Below, piece after piece: positions 28,401 through 38,938 of a stretch of DNA of 64,000 nt. The stretch lies in NCBI RefSeq assembly GCF_010500895.1, contig NZ_JAAAWO010000006.1, positions 205,991-269,990 on the forward strand, given 5' to 3'. Position numbers and translations under genes: made by a program. Under the pieces are notes generated by a model. It saw only the letters and a program-made list of their open reading frames with translations. It had not been told where the DNA came from and made no database searches. Positions within the stretch are counted from its first letter, which is position 1. The number at the start of each line of letters is the position of its first letter. The stretch comes from Alteromonas genovensis (lineage in GTDB: Bacteria; Pseudomonadota; Gammaproteobacteria; Enterobacterales; Alteromonadaceae).

Positions 28401-29178
28401 TTTTGATCAACCCATTTCAAACGTGTCTTACACGCTTTCAGCACTTAATCACAATGGACAGCGCACAAGTAATTATCGAGGGGGCTTTGATAAGCTATTC
28501 GGGCTAGAGATGGTCATTGAGTCTGATGGCGTGTTACTTAACCGTTTAGCTAATGTAGATGCGATAAGTTGGCCGCAATCAGGTGCTACTGGGGAAATTA
28601 ACTTTACCGACACCGACATTATTTTTACGCGCCTTGGCAGCGCTCAGTTGGACGGGGCGTATACGAATACTTCGCTGGTATTGAATATTGAACGTGGGCA
28701 ATTAGAAAATGCCTTGGTTAACGGCAGCACATGCTCAGGAGTCTGTTTGGCAACTGTTGATGCAGGCCTCGACTTTGCCTACGGAAGAGCCACGCTGGTG
28801 AATAATTACGGCAGTGCTAACGAACCATTACTACTGCCTTTTTCTACCCAATATTTTGATGGTCAAGACTGGCGTGTAAATGCGAATGATAGCTGCACAG
28901 CGTATGATCACACTAGGGTTAACGATGCATCAAGCGACTTAGTCACTGAAAATTCAGGCACATTATCGCAGGGAAGCTATGTGTCTGGTGAAGGTATTCG
29001 AATTACTTCGCCTAATGGCGAAGGTGAATTCTTTGTTACCTTTGATACCCCGCCGTGGTTACTGTGGGATTGGAGTAACAACGACGTGGCAGATGAACCA
29101 CCCTCGGCCACGTTAACCTTTGGTGTGTACCGAGGTAATGACAACATTATTTATAAGCGCGAGAAAATAGGCAACTAG
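25432..29178 (+). CDS. mshQ: MSHA tip/adhesin protein MshQ
   Basis: A very large secreted protein (1248 residues) with a signal peptide ending near residue 27 (...FNAFSV). It closes the MSHA operon, as mshQ does in Vibrio and Shewanella. Residues about 30-100 (WTTISFSQVYDEPP, then NVTRTGFEALPLEP) look like an H-type-lectin-like sandwich. Residues about 365-560 form a beta-rich region (ISVEDGAYLAIYVDGDVVID type), and the C-terminal third (about 750-1245) matches the MshQ-type conserved region, with GLEMVIESDGVLLNRLANVDAI-like segments. Two adjacent ATGs (25432, 25435) are possible. A pilus-tip adhesin role is inference, supported by its size and predicted export. Confidence 0.85.
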   Translation: MMYTKFQLALRLAATLTVLFCFNAFSVPQIEGRFIELQNTYNKAEWTTISFSQVYDEPPAVFMLSTSQGSNPAIVKIRNVTRTGFEALPLEPSGEDGPHITMGAHYLAIAYGVHEFPDGDIVEVGKMQLGPDTIQASPKSPWYGVGGLTGSDESRYAEVQLETDFGEQPVFFHSIQTLNNQIDVNGKKPPNEHLLPYLTIAAKYDAVGSNLTPAIPQLDMAYFIALEASETEFGPVSRDETVAYLATTEGFGRSFFDDSGKEVEWEADFAETRIKGWSDGCFRNNFKNNYSQTPLVAASKISRNGNEGGWLRSCAVNNNLLGLRVDEDRSEDNERRHPEEDASILAMTSEFVFSGNLPSCDVAFPGALATFGGSDIFLSSRSRIIDENDGALTTFDLRTDANGQGNNLPDCGVNGRNCFATNTDALTDSQARAIPTLDIQDTGPEIGTTLAGDYFFKRQTVVIGPGDYNVVAPTRIYIADAGGELPTLLTIASASINVEDGAYLAIYVDGDVVIDGANPNALILAKGQIRFTNVLSGNLVGRFTAGAGITTDDTLLLTANNVPTAIPGICGREVIEVLNHYRFEMADNKGSSCAAKSVTLKACADVDCNLLYSQPSTVGLLPASGNNYTWSPTDNVSFTGQTSLNIESLKGNDPVLATSGETPSSQLRCFIGGKEVTLGSCKIDFKKDGMVFKNITDGNDVIVSQISGKPSDVGFNKKTYAVEACEASDLLRDNEIEVDMNYNCSSSGNCSNQMLVSNNNKDYTLGLSPTAVPLLFNSDSQAIITVQYPDAGEVSLSASIAGRSGVAGSSNLFTVRPFGFATRILNNAKTGPNANAYAFSANDSLLALTGEEFVLELRATQWVEGEDTNEDGIPDDFSVLDNNISAEHFSGTVSLTPTAILPAAGVTGNLALSASSTGGTAQVVFNDEPVTTVGLNYDEVGTIGINARAPYLTSTLVQGQIENVGRFAPANFALTGNVDAACEVGQSFTYFDQPISNVSYTLSALNHNGQRTSNYRGGFDKLFGLEMVIESDGVLLNRLANVDAISWPQSGATGEINFTDTDIIFTRLGSAQLDGAYTNTSLVLNIERGQLENALVNGSTCSGVCLATVDAGLDFAYGRATLVNNYGSANEPLLLPFSTQYFDGQDWRVNANDSCTAYDHTRVNDASSDLVTENSGTLSQGSYVSGEGIRITSPNGEGEFFVTFDTPPWLLWDWSNNDVADEPPSATLTFGVYRGNDNIIYKREKIGN

Positions 29179-30564
<1,386 letters not shown>

Positions 30565-30570
30565 ACAGGT

Positions 30571-30598
30571 AAGGCAACCTTAAGGTTGCCTTCTTTGT
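30571..30598 (+). terminator. Intercistronic terminator between mreB and mreC
   Basis: AAGGCAACC-TTAA-GGTTGCCTT is a 9-bp perfect stem with a four-base loop, followed by CTTTG. It ends four bases before the mreC ATG and covers the place where the mreC ribosome binding site should be. It can reduce transcription into mreC or mask its translation start. Confidence 0.65.
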
Positions 30599-30601
30599 AT
30601 C

Positions 30602-31504
30602 ATGGATACTATATTTACTCGCGGTCCCTCATTAAACAACAGACTGACACTGGCACTTGTGCTGTCGGTGCTGTTGATATTCGTCGACCATAAATTAGAA
30701 GGGTTTAAGTCTACCCGCGTATACTTAAACTCTCTTATGAGTCCCATCCAGTATTTAGCCAATCTTCCCGGCCTCATTTTAAGTGAAAGTGCTCAAAGAC
30801 TGACGTCAAAAGAGCAGCTTCTTGCAGAAAACCAAACGATGTCTAACCAATTGCTGTTGATGAGCGAGAAGCTTCAGCAGTTTGATGTGGTGGTTAAAGA
30901 AAACGAACAGCTTAGATCCCTGTTACAAGCTCCCAGGCGACAAGAGTCCCGCAAAATGGTGGCAGAGCTTATGGCGGTAGATAAGAACCCTTACAGTCAG
31001 CAGGTGGTCATTAACAAAGGCGCCATTGACGGGGTGTATTTGTCTCAACCAGTCATAGACGACTCGGGTATTGTGGGGCAGGTGATGGAGGTTGGGTCGA
31101 CCAACAGCCGTGTTTTACTTGTCGCGGACGTTACTCATGCCATTCCGGTGCGTTCATTGCGCAACGATATTCGTTTTATCGCTACAGGCAGCGGCTCACT
31201 CAATGAGCTATACGTTGAACACGTTCCTCATAGTGTTGATATTCAAGAGGGCGACCTTTTAATATCGTCTGGTTTAGGAAGCATTTTTCCTGAAGGCTAC
31301 CCAGTTGCCCGGGTGACACAAGTGGTGAGAGATGAAAGCCGTCCTTTTGCTCGGGTTATTGTTACGCCTACGGCAAGTCTTGACCGACTGCGTCATCTAC
31401 TGTTGCTGTGGCATGAAGACGATGACGACGGTGGAACAAGTGATGAAATTGACAGTGACATAGAGCCCGAAGACAACGTGGTAGAAGAGTTAGAAGATGC
31501 GTAA
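30602..31504 (+). CDS. mreC: Cell shape-determining protein MreC
   Basis: A 300-residue bitopic protein: cytoplasmic start MDTIFTRGPSLNNRL as in E. coli MreC, TM at about 14-29, coiled coil at about 65-105, and a double beta-barrel periplasmic domain (NPYSQQVVINKGAIDGVYL; GLGSIFPEGYPVARV). The C terminus has an acidic tail of Asp and Glu beyond the barrel. It links MreB to the periplasmic elongation enzymes. No normal ribosome binding site is visible because the terminator hairpin lies directly upstream. Confidence 0.95.
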   Translation: MDTIFTRGPSLNNRLTLALVLSVLLIFVDHKLEGFKSTRVYLNSLMSPIQYLANLPGLILSESAQRLTSKEQLLAENQTMSNQLLLMSEKLQQFDVVVKENEQLRSLLQAPRRQESRKMVAELMAVDKNPYSQQVVINKGAIDGVYLSQPVIDDSGIVGQVMEVGSTNSRVLLVADVTHAIPVRSLRNDIRFIATGSGSLNELYVEHVPHSVDIQEGDLLISSGLGSIFPEGYPVARVTQVVRDESRPFARVIVTPTASLDRLRHLLLLWHEDDDDGGTSDEIDSDIEPEDNVVEELEDA

Positions 31505-31973
31505 ACGCAACGTTATTATTTGGGGCAGCATTATTATAGCCTTGGTGTTGCAAATTGTGCCACTGCCCATCCAAGCCGATGTTTATCGCCCTGATTGGGT
31601 GTTAGTGGTTTTGGCGTACTGGAGTATGGCGTTGCCTAATCGGGTGAATGTGGGTGTTGCGTTTATCACTGGTGTTGCAATGGATATTCTGGTGGGCACG
31701 ACGTTAGGCATTCATAGTCTTGGCCTCAGTGTGTCGATATACATTTTGGCGGCTAACTATCAACGCTTGAGAAACTATTCAGTGTGGCAACAAGCGATTA
31801 TTATCGGGCTACTGTCTTCCCTTTATCATTTGCTGACATTTTGGGTTCAACACCTTCTTACCGATATCTATTTCCAAGTTGATTATCTGTGGCCCGTTGC
31901 GGCATCTATGGTGCTGTGGCCCTGGGTGTTTTGGTTACTGCGCAAAACGCGAAGACAGTTTTCCATCATGTAA
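31497..31973 (+). CDS. mreD: Rod-shape-determining protein MreD
   Basis: A 158-residue protein with about five TM segments and the MreD pattern YRPDWVLVVLAYWSMALPNRV. It overlaps mreC by eight bases. Together with MreC and MreB it forms the core of the elongasome. Confidence 0.93.
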   Translation: MRKRNVIIWGSIIIALVLQIVPLPIQADVYRPDWVLVVLAYWSMALPNRVNVGVAFITGVAMDILVGTTLGIHSLGLSVSIYILAANYQRLRNYSVWQQAIIIGLLSSLYHLLTFWVQHLLTDIYFQVDYLWPVAASMVLWPWVFWLLRKTRRQFSIM

Positions 31974-32039
31974 CAATGCCGGCTGTGCGCGGCAGACGTC
32001 ATGTTATGCCGTGTATATCTACATAATAAGGTTTTGCCA

Positions 32040-32630
32040 ATGCACTCTCACCTCATACTTGCCTCTGCATCGCCTCGGCGCACTGCACTGTTACACCAGA
32101 TGAATGTGGCTCACACCATTTGTCCTGCCGATATCGATGAAACACCCAAGCCAGGTGAAAAGCCAGATAATTTAGTTGCGCGCCTTGCTGGTGAAAAAGC
32201 CCAAGCCGTAATGAAAAAGCTCGAAAAGCAACAGGCTTTGCAAGACAACACTGTGGTGTTGGCAAGCGATACACTGATTGCCTTTAATGGTGAAAGCCTA
32301 GGTAAGCCAGTGGATAAAGCTGACGCTATTCGCATACTCAGCACGCTGTCGGGGCAAACGCACCACGTACTAACCTCAATTAGTGCCCTTAGCCAGATAA
32401 AACACGTTACTCGCACAGTGGTGACAGCGGTTACTTTCGCTTCACTAACTAAACAGCAAATCATCGATTACTGGGAAACTGGCGAGCCAGCCGATAAAGC
32501 AGGCAGTTATGCTATACAGGGCATAGGTGGTGAATTCGTCGTTTCTATTAACGGCAGTTCAAGTTCTGTAGTAGGATTACCCTTGTATGAAACGCGTCAA
32601 TTGCTCAACGAATTTGGAGTTGTGAAGTGA
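32040..32630 (+). CDS. maf: Maf-family nucleoside triphosphate pyrophosphatase
   Basis: A 196-residue protein of the Maf/YhdE type, which hydrolyses dTTP/UTP and modified nucleotides to monophosphates. It opens with LILASASPRRTALL and carries DTLIAFNGESLGKP and the GSYAIQGIGGEFV motif. The ATG at 32040 has AAGG nine bases upstream; the frame is open 13 codons earlier without family likeness. Its stop overlaps the rng start as GTGA. The position in the mre operon is conserved in gammaproteobacteria. Confidence 0.92.
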   Translation: MHSHLILASASPRRTALLHQMNVAHTICPADIDETPKPGEKPDNLVARLAGEKAQAVMKKLEKQQALQDNTVVLASDTLIAFNGESLGKPVDKADAIRILSTLSGQTHHVLTSISALSQIKHVTRTVVTAVTFASLTKQQIIDYWETGEPADKAGSYAIQGIGGEFVVSINGSSSSVVGLPLYETRQLLNEFGVVK

Positions 32631-34093
32631 GTGCTGAGCTATTAATTAACGTTACACCGTCAGAGTCTCGAGTTGCCCTTATTGAAAACGGTATTTTGCA
32701 AGAAATACACGTAGAGCGGCACACTAAAAAAGGCTTGGTGGGGAATATCTACCGCGGAAAGGTCAGCCGTGTGTTACCCGGTATGCAGGCTGCATTCGTG
32801 GATATAGGGTTAGAAAAAGCGGCATTCCTTCATGCTTCCGATATCGTTATTCATAACGAGATTGCTGAGGAAGTATCGGCAAGCCACATTCAAAAACAAG
32901 ATATTCGAGAGTTGGTACGCGATGGACAAGACATCGTTGTGCAGGTGGTTAAAGACCCTATTGGTACTAAAGGCGCTCGTTTAACCACAGATATCACTAT
33001 ACCCAGTCGTTACCTTGTGTTTATGCCCTCTGTGACTCATGTGGGCGTGTCGCAGCGCATTGAAGAAGAAGTAGAGCGCGAGCGCTTAAAAACCTTGGTA
33101 CAAGAATTCTGCGATGAAAACGGCGGTTTCATTCTTCGTACGGCTGCTGAAGGCGTAGGAAAAAGTGAATTGCAGCAAGATGCCGCCTTTTTGCGTCGAT
33201 TGTGGGACAAAATTCAATCTCGCATGAAAAAACGCAAGTCTAACGTGCTGTATGAAGATTTGCCGCTAGCGCGTAGAGTACTTCGAGACTTTGTCGGCAC
33301 CGAGCTAGATAGAATTCGTATTGATTCCAAATTGTCGTTCCAAGAGCTGTTTCAGTTTACTAAAGAATACGTACCTGAAATGAATGGGAAGCTGGAGTAT
33401 TACACCGGCGATAGACCAATTTTTGATTTGTATGATGTTGAAAATGAGGCTCAGCGTGCGCTAGAGCGCCGTGTGGATCTAAAATCCGGTGGCTACTTAA
33501 TCATTGATCAAACCGAAGCAATGACCACTATCGACATCAATACGGGGGCCTTTGTTGGTCACCGCAATCTAGAAGAAACCATCTTTAATACCAATACTGA
33601 AGCTACTCAGGCTATCGCTCGTCAACTGCGTTTACGCAACCTAGGTGGCATGATCCTTATCGACTTCATCGATATGATTGAACCTGATCACAAACGACGG
33701 GTCTTACATTCATTAGAGGTAGCGACAAACAAGGATAGAGCCAAAATCAATATTCACGGTTTTACCGCGCTGGGGTTGATAGAAATGACCCGCAAGCGAA
33801 CCCGTGAAAGTATTGAGCATATTTTGTGTGGTGAGTGCCCGGTGTGTAAAGGGCGCGGCACCGTGAAAACAATTGAGACAATTTGCTTTGAGATTATGCG
33901 TGAAATTGTGCGCGTAAACAGAGCATATGATGCTGACAAATTCGTTGTTTATGCGTCCCCCAAAGTTGCTGAAGCACTGATGGGAGAAGAGTCTCATATG
34001 TTGGCCGAGTTAGAAGTGTTTGTAACGAAACAAATTAAAGTGCAAACCGAAACACTGTACAACCAGGACAAGTACGACGTCGTTATGATGTAA
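32627..34093 (+). CDS. rng: Ribonuclease G
   Basis: A 488-residue endoribonuclease of the RNase E/G family, which matures the 16S rRNA 5' end and takes part in mRNA decay. It has the S1 domain (GNIYRGKVSRVLPGMQAAFVD), the DNase-I-like catalytic core with DIDIN-like TTIDINTGAFVG, and the zinc-link CPVCKGRG. It lacks the long C-terminal scaffold of RNase E. It starts at GTG overlapping the maf stop. Confidence 0.95.
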   Translation: MSAELLINVTPSESRVALIENGILQEIHVERHTKKGLVGNIYRGKVSRVLPGMQAAFVDIGLEKAAFLHASDIVIHNEIAEEVSASHIQKQDIRELVRDGQDIVVQVVKDPIGTKGARLTTDITIPSRYLVFMPSVTHVGVSQRIEEEVERERLKTLVQEFCDENGGFILRTAAEGVGKSELQQDAAFLRRLWDKIQSRMKKRKSNVLYEDLPLARRVLRDFVGTELDRIRIDSKLSFQELFQFTKEYVPEMNGKLEYYTGDRPIFDLYDVENEAQRALERRVDLKSGGYLIIDQTEAMTTIDINTGAFVGHRNLEETIFNTNTEATQAIARQLRLRNLGGMILIDFIDMIEPDHKRRVLHSLEVATNKDRAKINIHGFTALGLIEMTRKRTRESIEHILCGECPVCKGRGTVKTIETICFEIMREIVRVNRAYDADKFVVYASPKVAEALMGEESHMLAELEVFVTKQIKVQTETLYNQDKYDVVMM

Positions 34094-34119
34094 CGCTTTA
34101 ACGTTAAGAAAGGCATAGT

Positions 34120-37100
34120 GTGACAAAATTTTCGTCGGCAGCTTCGTACTTATTGAAGAAGTTTTGGTTGCTGCTCGCCGTATTACTTGTTTTTTTTGCT
34201 CTGGTATTAAGTGCTGCAAGGTATGCCTTGCCTCACATCGAGCACAACAAGCATTTGCTAGAAGATTATATCAACGAGCAGTACGGCGTAAATTTATCTA
34301 TTGATACAATCCATGCGGTCTGGGAGCGCAGCGGGCCGAGTATTGTGCTTAATTCAGTGTCGCTAGCAAAAGACGATGCATCTCCTGTAGAACTCAATAT
34401 CCGACAAATTTACGTAGAGCTAGATTTCTGGCAGTCCCTACGTCAACGGCTTATCTCTTCCCCTCGATTTGAATTGCGCGGGTTACATCTGGATATCGAT
34501 GCTGACCGTGTTTCTGGTGGTAGCAAAAATAAGTTTCCGGTCATTAACGCGTTAGAGCGTCTCTTTTTAGAGCAATTGCAAAGCTTCTCTTTAGAAGAAG
34601 GCAAAATATCATTAACCCGAAATGGCGATACCAATAGCTTTAATATCGACAGCCTGTCTTGGAATAACCGTGAAGAACGTCACCAAGGGTTAGGGCGCAT
34701 GAAAGTTGACGGGGTATCTGCAAACTCTGCGTCTTTTGTTATTGACATTAATGGCTACAAAGATGAGTTTGATGGCGTGTTTTACGCTAAAGCAGAAGAC
34801 CTGGATATCTCTCCATGGGTAAGTGATTTAATTAAAACTAAACGTCCTTTGGCGCAAAGCAGAGCGAACTTAGAGGTATGGGCAAACTTTTCTGAAACCG
34901 CGATTGGCTCGGTGCAAGCTGAACTGAATAACAGTTTGTTCCAGTGGGGAAATGAAACGGTTAAAACCGTAACAGGTATCACGGGAGGGAGCTTACAAGC
35001 GATGCCTTCAAGGGATGGCTGGAATGTTCGCGTAGACCAATTAAAACTTAACTCAAGTAGCGCTACGTTAACAACGGACGTTATTGGTCATGTATCCAAT
35101 AATGGAAACGCGGTTTTTAACACCGTTAAGCCTGTTGAAATAAACCCTTTTTTATTGCTGCTACCGCTGTTTCTTGATGACACCAATGAAGAAGAAATAC
35201 GGGCACTCGATCCCAAAGGTGAATTAGCCACGCTACAAGTGCAATGGCAAAATGGTGCTCCCGCGTTAGCGGCTAAAGTGTTAGATTTAACATGGACAAA
35301 GACAGCCTCTATCCCAGGGCTCTCGTCACTGGATGCTGACTTTTTTTGGTACAAACACAATGGGGCAGTATTTTTAGAAACAAGTGACAGTAAGCTCTCT
35401 AGCCAGGGCATTATCAAAAAAGATATAAACGTCAATAAAATCGCCGCAAACATTTACGTGTATCCCCTGTATGAAGAGTTTTCTGATGATGCTGTTATTG
35501 AGGGGGGGGCTATTGAAAGTGCTGATTACGAGCGTGCAACCATTGCTACAACGAAGAAACGCGTGGCGTCGGCCCGTCAGTGGGTGCTCAAAGGCGAGAA
35601 TATTATCGTAGATACCGACAGCGTAGCGCTTACGTCGGCATTTAGCCTCAATACATCTACCAGCGACATGTCGTTGTTCACTGATATCGACCCCCTGTCT
35701 TTAGGTACCGTGAGCGAGCTATTCCCATCGCCGGTAATGAGCGACAATTTAGATAACTATTTAACACGAGCGTTTACTGGCAAAGGCAGTATCGATAAAG
35801 CGCGCATTTTGTGGTTTGGGAAAACGAAAGACTTTCCTTTCACCGAAGGACAAGGCGTATTCCAAGCATACGTGGATATTAAAGACAGTGACTTCTTGTT
35901 CTCATCGAAATGGCCCGCGTTAAACGAACTCGACCTTTCCCTGCGCTTTGTGAATGACGGTCTCTTTATGTCCACCTCTTCTGCTAAGCTTGCCGATGTG
36001 CAAATTGGCGATATGACGGCCAGTATTCCAAAGTTCAAACCCGGCTCAATTCTAACAATCGATGCCACGGGCGAGGGCACAGGTGAGGGGCTCACCCAAC
36101 TTATGATGGCGTCGTCTATTCAAGATTCGCTGGGCAAAGTATTGAACCAAGATGTTCAGGTTTCAGGGCCTCTATCTGCCGATATTCATTTGCATATTCC
36201 GCTTAATGGTGACCAAGTAAGAGCAACAGGTACCGCGGCTTTACTTGAGAACACCGTATATATCCCTACAACCAAAATGCGCTTTAAAAAGGCCAGCGGG
36301 GATATTGCATTTGATAATGGCAACATTAGCGCGACAGGTTTGTCGGCCCAGTTTTTGAGTCAAGCAGTGACCATCGACCTTAGTGGCGTTCAAGAGAAAG
36401 ACTATTCATTAAATGTACAATTAGCGGGCCGGTGGCATGTTCACCCTCTTGCCAATTATGTGAACACTGAACTTACTGACTACATTGACGGTGAAACTCA
36501 GTGGCAAACATCGGTAGATTTAACCTTGGCCAAAGATAGCTTTTCTTACGCCGCTGAATTAACCGCTGACTTAACCGCGACACAAAGTATATTGCCTGCG
36601 CCTTTTGAAACTCCGGCGGGTACAAGTTTGCCTTTGTATATTAAAAGCTCAGGAGATCGCCAAGCTTCAAATGTAACAGCAACGCTTGGTGACGATATTC
36701 GATTCACTGGCACATTACCTCATCAAGAGATGCAGTTTTCCCGTGCTCACCTAGCGCTAGGAGAAAGTGATATTGCGAATATAGGGACTGGGTTTAGTAT
36801 TGCGGCGAACTTGGAAAGTGCTAACGTTGCAGAGTGGTTTACCACGGTGTCTATGCTGACATCAGGGGGACAGAAAAATAGAAATGGTGACAATAATGAA
36901 ACCGCTAATGACAAGCATAGCGAAAACGGCACCAAAAAAGGCGGTGTTTTCGGCACCCCCTCAAGAATATTTGCAAAGACTGCAGAGCTAACCTTCGCCG
37001 GTCATTCCATTAAAAACGTGCAGATGAACGCACAAGTGCGAAATGAAGATTGGTTGCTCGACATTGGTTCTGCTGCTGCACGAGGCACCGTTCGCGTGAA

Positions 37101-38127
37101 TGGAGATTTAGCGAAGCAAGGTATTGAGATAAACGCTGATTACCTCAATTTGCCGAAGCCTGGTGATAGTGTGCAGGAAACAAAGAGCGACCCTTTTGAA
37201 CTCGATCCACGCTCGCTTCCGCCAATGTACTTCTACTGTGAAAGCTGTGTATTTCACGGTATTGATTTAGGTAAAGTTACGGTTGATATAGCAAAAACAA
37301 ATAACGGACTGCAGGCACGACAGCTGATGATTCGTTCGCCAGAGACTGATGTTACCGCTACGGGCTTTTGGCATTACGTGAACGGTGCTGTTGAAACGAG
37401 TATTAAAGGAAGCCTTACATCCCCTGATGTGGGGCAAATGTTGAAAGAGCTCGACATAGAGTCGGGCATTAAAGACTCTGAAGCCGACGTAGCATTTAAT
37501 TTCAGCTGGCAAAATTCGCCCATGGACTTTCAACTTGGAAAACTGCAGGGTGATGTAGAATGGTCACTCTCAGACGGTTATTTAACTGAATTAAGCGACC
37601 AAGGCTCCCGTATATTCACGCTTTTTAGTTTAAATTCATTGGTTAGAAAATTGAGTTTAGATTTCAGAGATGTGTTTGCGAAAGGGTTCTTTTACGATGA
37701 TATGGGCGGTACGCTGAACATTGTTGATGGTAGAGCTTATACCGATGACACGTTAATTGACGGCGGCGCAGGGGAAATTGAAATTACCGGCCTAACTGAC
37801 CTAGGCACCGGCGGGCTCAACTACAATGTGTCATTTGCGCCAAACGTCACCGGAAACCTGCCGTTCCTGGTCTATTTCTTGGCAACGCCGCCTACCGCCT
37901 TGGCTGCGATTGCTATCGACCAAGTTCTTACGTCAGCAAAAGTCATTTCAAATGTGAATTACCGCGTAACGGGCACCATTAGCGAGCCTAAGTTTGATGA
38001 GGTAGACCGCAACAGCAAAGATATAAGTTTGCCTGCGCAAAACGTGCCTATGGAAAAAGACCCGTTAGACAGGCCGCTAACACAAGATGATGTGCGCCGA
38101 ATCAAAATGGAGGTGATTGATGGTTAA
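34120..38127 (+). CDS. yhdP: YhdP family AsmA-like phospholipid transport protein
   Basis: A 1335-residue protein with one N-terminal TM (about residues 16-35) and a very long periplasmic beta-taco region ending in an AsmA-like C-terminal part (DLGTGGLNYNVSFAPNVTGN, LPFLVYFLATPPTALAAIA). YhdP and its relatives bridge the envelope and carry phospholipid to the outer membrane. It starts at GTG. It is a little longer than E. coli YhdP (1266). A Ser/Asn/Lys-rich insert at about residues 915-945 looks unstructured. The stop overlaps the next gene by eight bases. Confidence 0.9.
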   Translation: MTKFSSAASYLLKKFWLLLAVLLVFFALVLSAARYALPHIEHNKHLLEDYINEQYGVNLSIDTIHAVWERSGPSIVLNSVSLAKDDASPVELNIRQIYVELDFWQSLRQRLISSPRFELRGLHLDIDADRVSGGSKNKFPVINALERLFLEQLQSFSLEEGKISLTRNGDTNSFNIDSLSWNNREERHQGLGRMKVDGVSANSASFVIDINGYKDEFDGVFYAKAEDLDISPWVSDLIKTKRPLAQSRANLEVWANFSETAIGSVQAELNNSLFQWGNETVKTVTGITGGSLQAMPSRDGWNVRVDQLKLNSSSATLTTDVIGHVSNNGNAVFNTVKPVEINPFLLLLPLFLDDTNEEEIRALDPKGELATLQVQWQNGAPALAAKVLDLTWTKTASIPGLSSLDADFFWYKHNGAVFLETSDSKLSSQGIIKKDINVNKIAANIYVYPLYEEFSDDAVIEGGAIESADYERATIATTKKRVASARQWVLKGENIIVDTDSVALTSAFSLNTSTSDMSLFTDIDPLSLGTVSELFPSPVMSDNLDNYLTRAFTGKGSIDKARILWFGKTKDFPFTEGQGVFQAYVDIKDSDFLFSSKWPALNELDLSLRFVNDGLFMSTSSAKLADVQIGDMTASIPKFKPGSILTIDATGEGTGEGLTQLMMASSIQDSLGKVLNQDVQVSGPLSADIHLHIPLNGDQVRATGTAALLENTVYIPTTKMRFKKASGDIAFDNGNISATGLSAQFLSQAVTIDLSGVQEKDYSLNVQLAGRWHVHPLANYVNTELTDYIDGETQWQTSVDLTLAKDSFSYAAELTADLTATQSILPAPFETPAGTSLPLYIKSSGDRQASNVTATLGDDIRFTGTLPHQEMQFSRAHLALGESDIANIGTGFSIAANLESANVAEWFTTVSMLTSGGQKNRNGDNNETANDKHSENGTKKGGVFGTPSRIFAKTAELTFAGHSIKNVQMNAQVRNEDWLLDIGSAAARGTVRVNGDLAKQGIEINADYLNLPKPGDSVQETKSDPFELDPRSLPPMYFYCESCVFHGIDLGKVTVDIAKTNNGLQARQLMIRSPETDVTATGFWHYVNGAVETSIKGSLTSPDVGQMLKELDIESGIKDSEADVAFNFSWQNSPMDFQLGKLQGDVEWSLSDGYLTELSDQGSRIFTLFSLNSLVRKLSLDFRDVFAKGFFYDDMGGTLNIVDGRAYTDDTLIDGGAGEIEITGLTDLGTGGLNYNVSFAPNVTGNLPFLVYFLATPPTALAAIAIDQVLTSAKVISNVNYRVTGTISEPKFDEVDRNSKDISLPAQNVPMEKDPLDRPLTQDDVRRIKMEVIDG

Positions 38128-38938
38128 TCTAGTTGCACTGCAAATGACATCTACGCCAGATGTCGATGAAAACCTGGCTGCGGTGTCTAAAGCCATGTCA
38201 GAGTCGGACATTGCGCCAAACAGCCTTGTAGTGCTGCCAGAATGCTTTGCGTGTTTTGGCGGTAAAGACAAAGGACAGTTGTCCATCGCTGAAGCAAAAG
38301 GGCAGGGGCCAATACAAGCGCATCTGTCAGCGCTAGCCATACGCTATCAATGCTACATAGTGTCTGGCACATTTCCGGTCAAAACAGCCAATCCAGACCA
38401 GTTCTCTGCCGCATGTATGTTGTTTGGGCCTGACGGAGCACTGCTCGCTGATTATCGCAAAATACATATGTTTGACGTATCGGTAAACGATGCCACAGGC
38501 AGCTACAAAGAATCGCGCTTTACAAAAGCGGGGAGCGAGGTAGTGACGGTAAACACACCAATTGGCAACATCGGCCTTGCGGTATGTTATGATATTCGCT
38601 TTCCAGGTTTATTTACTGCAATGGCGGATATCGACGTATTGGTATTGCCAGCGGCATTTACACAAAAAACCGGTGAAGCCCACTGGCACGCCTTATTAAA
38701 AGCGCGAGCAATTGAAAAACAGTGTTTTGTCATCGCCGCAGGCCAGGTGGGAGTCCACGCCAATGGGCGTGAAACCTATGGCCACAGCGTAGTGTTATCT
38801 CCGTGGGGAGAAACAGTAGCAGAGCGTGCTGCAGGCAAGGGCGTGTTAAAAGCCAGTGTAGATATTGCAGAACGAGAAACCATTAAACAAAATATGCCGG
38901 TTGCCGAACATAACCGATTCAGGAGTCACTTTGTCTAA
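38120..38938 (+). CDS. Carbon-nitrogen hydrolase (nitrilase/omega-amidase-like)
   Basis: A 272-residue cytoplasmic hydrolase with the full Glu-Lys-Cys triad: LPECFACFG (Glu), DYRKIHMFD (Lys) and [12 protein letters not shown] (Cys). It belongs to the Nit1/Nit2-like branch, whose characterised members hydrolyse deaminated glutathione or omega-amides. GGAGG lies upstream of the ATG at 38120. The gene is fixed between yhdP and tldD in many gammaproteobacteria, so metabolite repair is a fair inference. Confidence 0.9.
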   Translation: MVNLVALQMTSTPDVDENLAAVSKAMSESDIAPNSLVVLPECFACFGGKDKGQLSIAEAKGQGPIQAHLSALAIRYQCYIVSGTFPVKTANPDQFSAACMLFGPDGALLADYRKIHMFDVSVNDATGSYKESRFTKAGSEVVTVNTPIGNIGLAVCYDIRFPGLFTAMADIDVLVLPAAFTQKTGEAHWHALLKARAIEKQCFVIAAGQVGVHANGRETYGHSVVLSPWGETVAERAAGKGVLKASVDIAERETIKQNMPVAEHNRFRSHFV

